A model generated the notes under the pieces. That model made no database searches. It was not told where the DNA came from and saw only the letters and a list, made by a program, of their open reading frames with translations. Below, piece after piece: positions 22,907 to 23,346 of a DNA stretch of 23,346 nucleotides. Positions within the stretch are counted from its first letter, which is position 1; each line of letters begins with the position of its first letter. Source of the stretch: a virus. The position numbers and the translations under genes are program-made. The stretch is from positions 1 to 23,346 of IMG/VR virus record IMGVR_UViG_3300013285_000082; one strand, given 5' to 3'.

Positions 22907-23346
22907 TAATGATGGATTTAGAAACGCTAGCTGCTTCCCCTGATGCTACCATTTTAACAATAGCGGCCCAATGTTTTGACCCGCTTGGTAAGGGATATAG
23001 TGAGAAATATCACTACTATGCTCGTATCACTCTAGACAGTCAAGAAGGCCGAGCAATTAGTGACAGCACTGTTGAATGGTGGGGCACACAACCAGAAGCT
23101 GCTGCAGAAGCACTTGCCGAAGATAATCGTATTCCTCTTGATCAAGCTCTTGACGAGCTACATAAATTGTGTTGGAAATGTGATTTAATCTGGACAAATG
23201 GAATAACATTTGACATTTGTATCCTAGAAAACGCTTACACAAAGTTAGGAAAACCTCTTCCATGGCAATTTTTCAAAGTTAGGGATGCTAGAACTGTGTA
23301 TAGTCTGTGGCCTGATTGTCCAAAACCAGTGACTAGTCATCATGCG
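22900..23346 (+). CDS. DEDDh 3'-5' exonuclease, RNase T/Rv2179c-like, 3'-truncated
   Basis: The frame runs off the window end after 149 codons. The N-terminus (MDIMMDLETLAASPDATILTIAAQCFDP) carries the first exonuclease motif D6-x-E8. NGITFD with D105 gives the second. TSHHA at 145-149 is the beginning of the third motif (H-x4-D), whose Asp would lie just outside. HYYARITLDSQE, ISDSTVEWWGTQ and RDARTVYSL fit the phage and bacterial family related to mycobacterial Rv2179c, which trims RNA or DNA 3' ends with two metal ions. The start at 22900 fits the promoter geometry; ATGs at 22909 and 22912 are in frame and would keep D6 and E8. No ribosome binding site is present. A role in phage nucleic-acid turnover is inferred. 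Confidence 0.8.
   Translation, partial: MDIMMDLETLAASPDATILTIAAQCFDPLGKGYSEKYHYYARITLDSQEGRAISDSTVEWWGTQPEAAAEALAEDNRIPLDQALDELHKLCWKCDLIWTNGITFDICILENAYTKLGKPLPWQFFKVRDARTVYSLWPDCPKPVTSHHA

Noticed and set aside
23057-23263. Antisense ORF of 68 aa opposite the exonuclease
   Set aside because: It is shadowed by a plus-strand gene with recognisable exonuclease motifs; no promoter or ribosome binding site.

Overview
This AT-rich window comes from a tailed bacteriophage of the T4-like (contractile-tail) kind. The evidence is three recognisable T4 neck and tail-completion homologues (gp13, gp14, gp15), boxes resembling T4 late promoters (TAAATA), tight gene packing with TAATG and ATGA overlaps, and a long block of tail-fibre and adhesin genes. 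The Gly-rich, LamG and SxDGxTW modules and several small unknown proteins look like those of marine or freshwater T4-like phages (cyanophage or pelagiphage relatives). The host cannot be named from this sequence.

Region 1 (1-5383, + strand) holds two very large repetitive fibre proteins. The first is cut by the window start. Both are built from 17- and 23-residue versions of one unit (GGNILTAGLISATG...), which is probably a beta-solenoid fibre shaft.

Region 2 (5391-16716, + strand) is an array of twelve short to long ORFs. Most are modular adhesins: eight share a short N-terminal block (TAQRP...GMxRxN...YNGxxW), and different C-terminal heads follow it. These heads are a polyglycine domain (six genes, one of them gutted), LamG plus SPRY-like plus a phage tail domain, a seven-bladed propeller, or no head at all. 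A jelly-roll-like protein and three small conserved phage proteins sit between them. The array looks like a set of alternative or co-assembled host-recognition parts. A conserved phage protein of unknown function (16722-17384) ends the block.

Region 3 (17369-20558, - strand) is a compact operon read as gp14, then gp15, then a Nudix hydrolase, joined by 1-nt TAATG overlaps. Both structural proteins are much longer than their T4 counterparts because of added C-terminal modules.

Region 4 (20584-23346, + strand) holds two genes of unknown function, gp13, and the start of a 3'-5' exonuclease. Three of these four genes share an identical geometry: a sigma70-type -35, 17 nt, TATAAT, 6 nt, then ATG. 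Transcription would begin on the start codon, which predicts leaderless mRNAs. Two plus-strand adhesin genes and gp14 have a TAAATA box 4-7 nt before the ATG and may also be (nearly) leaderless. gp13 is separated from gp14/gp15 and lies on the opposite strand, which departs from the usual 13-14-15 order.

There is no RNA gene, CRISPR array, insertion sequence or integrase in the window. No stretch over 300 bases lacks a gene.
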